Part shown: one piece after another, positions 60,351 through 64,000 of the stretch | How positions within the stretch are numbered: the first letter of the stretch is position 1 | Layout: each line of letters begins with the position of its first letter | NCBI GenBank assembly: GCA_015143295.1 | Contig: CM026568.1 | Span: 22,636,607-22,700,606 of the forward strand | Length of the DNA stretch: 64,000 nt | Origin: Tetracentron sinense | Taxonomy: Eukaryota > Streptophyta > Magnoliopsida > Trochodendrales > Trochodendraceae | Direction: 5' to 3' | The notes under the pieces: generated by a model | The model's database searches: none | The model's input: only the letters and a program-made list of their open reading frames with translations | What the model was told of the DNA's origin: nothing | Made by a program: the position numbers and the translations under genes

Positions 60351-62002
60351 TTCTTTTCCCTTCTCTATTCCTATCTTCTCTTTGAAGACATGCAGTGGAC
60401 GGAACGATCATGCATGAAAGTTTATCCAACCACACATGTTTGTTGATTGGAATAAGGGCAAATCCTATCTTTTCGTTCAAGCCCAAGGCGTGGTACATGG
60501 GCTAGCATAATCAGTATCGATCATTTGTTTGATGTCAAGGTGGGTCTAAAAAAAAAAAACACGAGACACATGATAAAAATAGGCTAATTGAATAATTCTA
60601 GACCGTTCAATTATATTCTATTTTGTCTGCATTAACTCCTTGAGTTCATTAAACCTTACCTAAACTATTTTTCAACCTTTAATCAAATGGTCCAAATACG
60701 TCTGATCAATCGATTTCTTACCATGTGTCTCAAAAGAAATCCAACTGTTAGAATCAAAAATAATGTGTCACGTGTCTTTTTTTTATGGGGCTGCTCACCA
60801 CAAGTTCTAGTAAGCAATCGCCCACTAGAAAGTCACCCATTTTAAATTTATAATTCTCTTAATACTCTCCCCTCGTTGTAATTAAATACATAGATACATT
60901 CATATAAAAAGATGGCATGGTTGTCACAATTTTATAATCCAAATGACGCATCTTCACCTGATCCCAACATACACCTGTTTTTGAGTAACTAAAAAAAACA
61001 TACATCAGTTTTGTTAGCTTAGCTTAGCAGTAGTTGTTTAAAGGTCTATATCACAAAAAGTTTAGGTTTCTTTCTATATACATATCCTTGTCGCCTGTTT
61101 TAAAGTCAAAGAAACAAATAAAGGAGCTTTCGGCTTTCAGATAACCAACTATTATGTGATTGTGATAGCGAGAGAGAGACCCACAAATGGTACGTGAAGG
61201 CAATGCCATCTACAGATACACTCAATCTTATATATAAGAATATTTTGCTTTCAAAGACAAAAAGATGTCTTAGAAGGGCTTTTATTCCTTCATGTGAGAA
61301 CATTGAGACATCTCCACATTGAGTAGCTTCCAAGTATAATACCCATTTCTTGTGTGATACTTTAAAAAAAAAACAAAACCACCCCCACCACCCCACATGG
61401 TGCTGCTGTGCCCCCCATTAATGTATGAGTTCATTAACTTGGTCAAAATTTTGACCATTCATTTGATCTTGACCGTCAATGTTTTGACCATTTGAAAAGT
61501 TAGCTTCCTAAATTGGAGTTTTTCCTTGATTACCCCTATAGTTTAAGATTGTTCCCAAATAGTCAGCTTTTAAAAAACTTTCTCTAAAGAGGTTTATGGG
61601 CATTTTCTTATAATTCAGCATTTAGTATTCAACACCCCTCTATTACCACTAACACTTAAACAATGAGTTTCATTACATTTAAAAAAGAAAGGGAAAAAAA
61701 AAGGGTTTATGTCCATGCATGATGCATGAGATGGAGAAGCTCCTCACTCCCCTCATCTTCCCCCTCTCACGAAGTTTCTCACTTTTTTTTTGTGAAAGTA
61801 CATATTTGATTGTTCATGATTTACATTACCTTAACCTAAAAAAGTTATGTTTGATTTTTCTTCACCTCCATTATTCTTAAAGTTTTTCAAAATACAAAAT
61901 AATTGTTAGTAGGTGTTTTACAATAAATTTAATATGAGTGTTCTTGAAAAAAAATGAAAAGTCCGTAAAATTTTAAATTTTAATGGAGTTTTTGCACGCA
62001 AG
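60351..62002. other. intergenic DNA without recognised genes
   Basis: AT-rich DNA with a GA run near 61170 and short homopolymers. No exon, RNA gene or element end is identified. Confidence 0.5.
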
Positions 62003-62110
62003 ATCGATACTGGTTGATACAAATCGGTAAACTAAGTCGATACATGTCAATATTGATCAATACAAGTTGATACACCAGTCGATACATGTCAATACAGGTT
62101 GATACTATTA
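62003..62110. repeat. imperfect array of GATACA(A/T)GTCAATA motifs
   Basis: About seven motifs of the type CGATACATGTCAATA or TTGATACAAGTTGATACA follow each other. They resemble the motif array of the GTATCGGATACG hAT-like family (8425-9315), so this may be one arm of a decayed relative. Confidence 0.5.
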
Positions 62111-62122
62111 TCCATAGATGTA

Positions 62123-62971
62123 GAGTTTTTTCCTTGGACACACCTAGGGTTTGCTGAGGAGCGGTATATACACCCCCTTTTAAAAACTTTACTTATCTAC
62201 ACTCAACATTTATTCCCCGACATAAGTGCCCCTACCTTTCCCAAAAGAATCAATTTGGGTTTTCTTCTCCCTAACTCACGGCTAAAAGAAACTCTAATCC
62301 TTAATCTCATTCACAATCCTCACAATTGGTAACCCTAAGACAACACCTCCTTCCCTGAGTTTGAATCTTGTCTAATCATGTGAACTTGTGAGTGCAACCA
62401 TTATTCTTTTCCCAACTCCTCATCATTCCCTCTACAATTCGAGTGCAAGTATATCCTTTCTTCATATATTCCAACTGTTATTCTTTGTTTTAATTTTTTC
62501 GGTCGCTCGTCTACTTGTAAGGAACCATACCATTAATGTCAATAATAGCCACAATAAACTTGGAATTTTCTTAACCCCACCAAAACTAGAGAGAAATTTC
62601 TCTTTGAAATCAAAATGGATTCATATGCTTCAAACCCTCTTTGAAAACCTCTCTCATCTCTTTGAATTATGATTCTTTAACATTCATCTGAGACTCCACA
62701 TTACTCCACAAAACCATCAACCGAGAGAGAACCAATTACAACACCAAATTTGTATACACTGTGAAGTTGGTGATCTAGATAACACCATGGATTTGCTCTG
62801 CAGCTCTCAGAAATCCCAACTAGAGTCAAGAACTAACTGTTCTATCTTGTAGTTATGTGCAGAGGCTCTTATGTCAAAGAAAAAAAATTGGGTGTAAGAA
62901 AGTAAAAGTTTTTTTAAAAGGGTGTATATACGGTCCAACATTAAATCCTAGGTGTATCTAGGGAACAACCT
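62123..62971. mobile_element. 849-bp element with long inverted ends and 10-bp duplication
   Basis: CATAGATGTA flanks exactly on both sides (62113-62122, 62972-62981). The inverted ends (about 60 bases) read CCTTGGACACACCTAGGG and, reversed, CCCTAGATACACCTAGGA, both followed by GTATATACACCC. A 9- to 10-bp duplication with long inverted ends fits a Mutator-like nonautonomous element. Open frames inside are short and unconvincing. Confidence 0.78.
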
Positions 62972-62981
62972 CATAGATGTA

Positions 62982-64000
62982 TGACCTATAATCTTCAACC
63001 TTGGAACACAACCACAATTGACATGAAGTATCAATTTGAATTGACCAAATTTTTGAGTATCAAATGTACATTGTAACCATTAAATAAATAAATAAATAAT
63101 AAAAACATGCAAAACAATATAACATGAATTGAAATTTAAGGTTCAAAGTCGTAAATACAATGATTATAAACTTTTTTCTTTAAATTAATCATATATGCAA
63201 TGATTTTAATTAATTCATTTCTGTAAAAATACCAAGAAACCCGAGAATGAGGTCGTGGTTCATTCCCACGTTTGATCTTATCGAAATGAAGCTCTCTTAT
63301 CTAGATGTGAGTATCGACCCGATGAATTTTACACATGCATAAACTCTTTGGAACTCATTTTTACACGAAAAGAAAATAACTAGAACTAAACTCTCTTATC
63401 AAAAATGGAGTGGAGACACAAATTTCTTTTTGTCAAATGATTGGAATAAAATGGTCCGAACAATCAACACAAAAATTATTGGGTATAATTCAGAATAGTC
63501 GTTCGATAGTTCAATTAAAAATCCGGTAAAAAAAATGTAGAATGTTAAAAGTGCGGTACATACATAATTCGGGTCAAGACTCAATAATTCATTAAAAAAT
63601 CGGCTAAATATATAAACTTGCATATCTAAAATTTATAACAAATGAAGTTTAACCATTAACTTTTCATTGTAAAAAATGGAAAAAAAAAAGGTGCAGTTAG
63701 AGATCGAGAGAGAGAGAGAGAGAGCGCATTTGGAAAAGAGATTGAAAAGTGACGGTCTCTGACATTGAAAAGGTTTTACAATCTAAGACTCAATCTTGAT
63801 TATTGGCAACTGCAATACCGTTGTGATAAGTAACAACTGTAAAATAGTTAGAGTTAGAGATTTAAGAAAAAAATAAGATCGAGAAAAAATGAGGAGATTG
63901 AGTGGTGGCCGGTGAGTGCTTCAGGATTGGTGGTTGGCAGCTTTCAGTGGTGATGATGTACCAATGAGATAGATACTTAAGATTATGAATTAAACAATAG
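62982..64000. other. intergenic DNA to the window end
   Basis: AT-rich, with (AAAT)n near 63083 and a GA run near 63705-63724. No gene or element end is recognised. Confidence 0.5.

Noticed and set aside
1..64000. tRNA, rRNA, CRISPR arrays or organelle-derived inserts
   Set aside because: No cloverleaf with proper spacing, rRNA segment, spaced direct-repeat array or organelle gene was recognised.

Overview
This is a window of a plant nuclear genome, almost certainly a flowering plant. It is AT-rich, has GT-AG spliced genes with long introns, and is crowded with plant-type transposable elements. The species cannot be fixed from the sequence. Three host genes can be assembled exon by exon with consistent reading phases. 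They are a quiescin-sulfhydryl oxidase (QSOX) on the plus strand (visible coding exons 5498-22403, first exon not in view), a small RING-CH (RINGv) membrane E3 ligase on the minus strand (34983-37560, 268 aa), and a multi-pass plant membrane protein of unknown function on the minus strand (51001-57339, 566 aa). A broken NDR1/HIN1-like (LEA_2) pseudogene lies at 3470-3959.

Layout. 1-5497: tandem repeats, an RTE-type LINE tail, a 5'-truncated LINE insertion with a clear target-site duplication (TSD), and the NHL pseudogene. 5498-22403: QSOX, whose introns have absorbed at least five hAT-like nonautonomous elements, short MITEs, a 1.6-kb fold-back element and a three-copy tandem repeat. 23120-23411: a Mutator-like MITE with a 9-bp TSD; a second copy lies at 48698-48972 in opposite orientation. 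24238-about 30424: a nearly complete L1-type LINE on the minus strand, with intact ORF1 and an ORF2 broken only by three in-frame TAG codons. 30425-32502: a SINE and a hAT-like element carrying a nested Helitron. 34983-38630: the RINGv gene. 38865-40367: a 1.5-kb fold-back element just upstream of that gene's promoter. 40688-48972: a mosaic of MITEs, a palindromic repeat region and a Helitron. 51001-57339: the membrane-protein gene. 57340-64000: intergenic DNA with a SINE, a MITE and a Mutator-like element.

The three genes show no sign of acting together; they are ordinary neighbours in a TE-rich chromosome. What stands out is the repeat biology. Several hAT-like families share one terminal module but differ in the short motif arrayed next to it. 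A unit built on CCTTTAACTGTGGTTAAG and AACCCTTAGGGTTAAA recurs in many places and is arranged six-and-six in the 1.5-kb fold-back. QSOX also carries an 81-bp in-frame coding duplication. Family names come from reading motifs; no database search was possible. Coordinates of splice sites and element ends were counted by eye and may be off by one or two bases.
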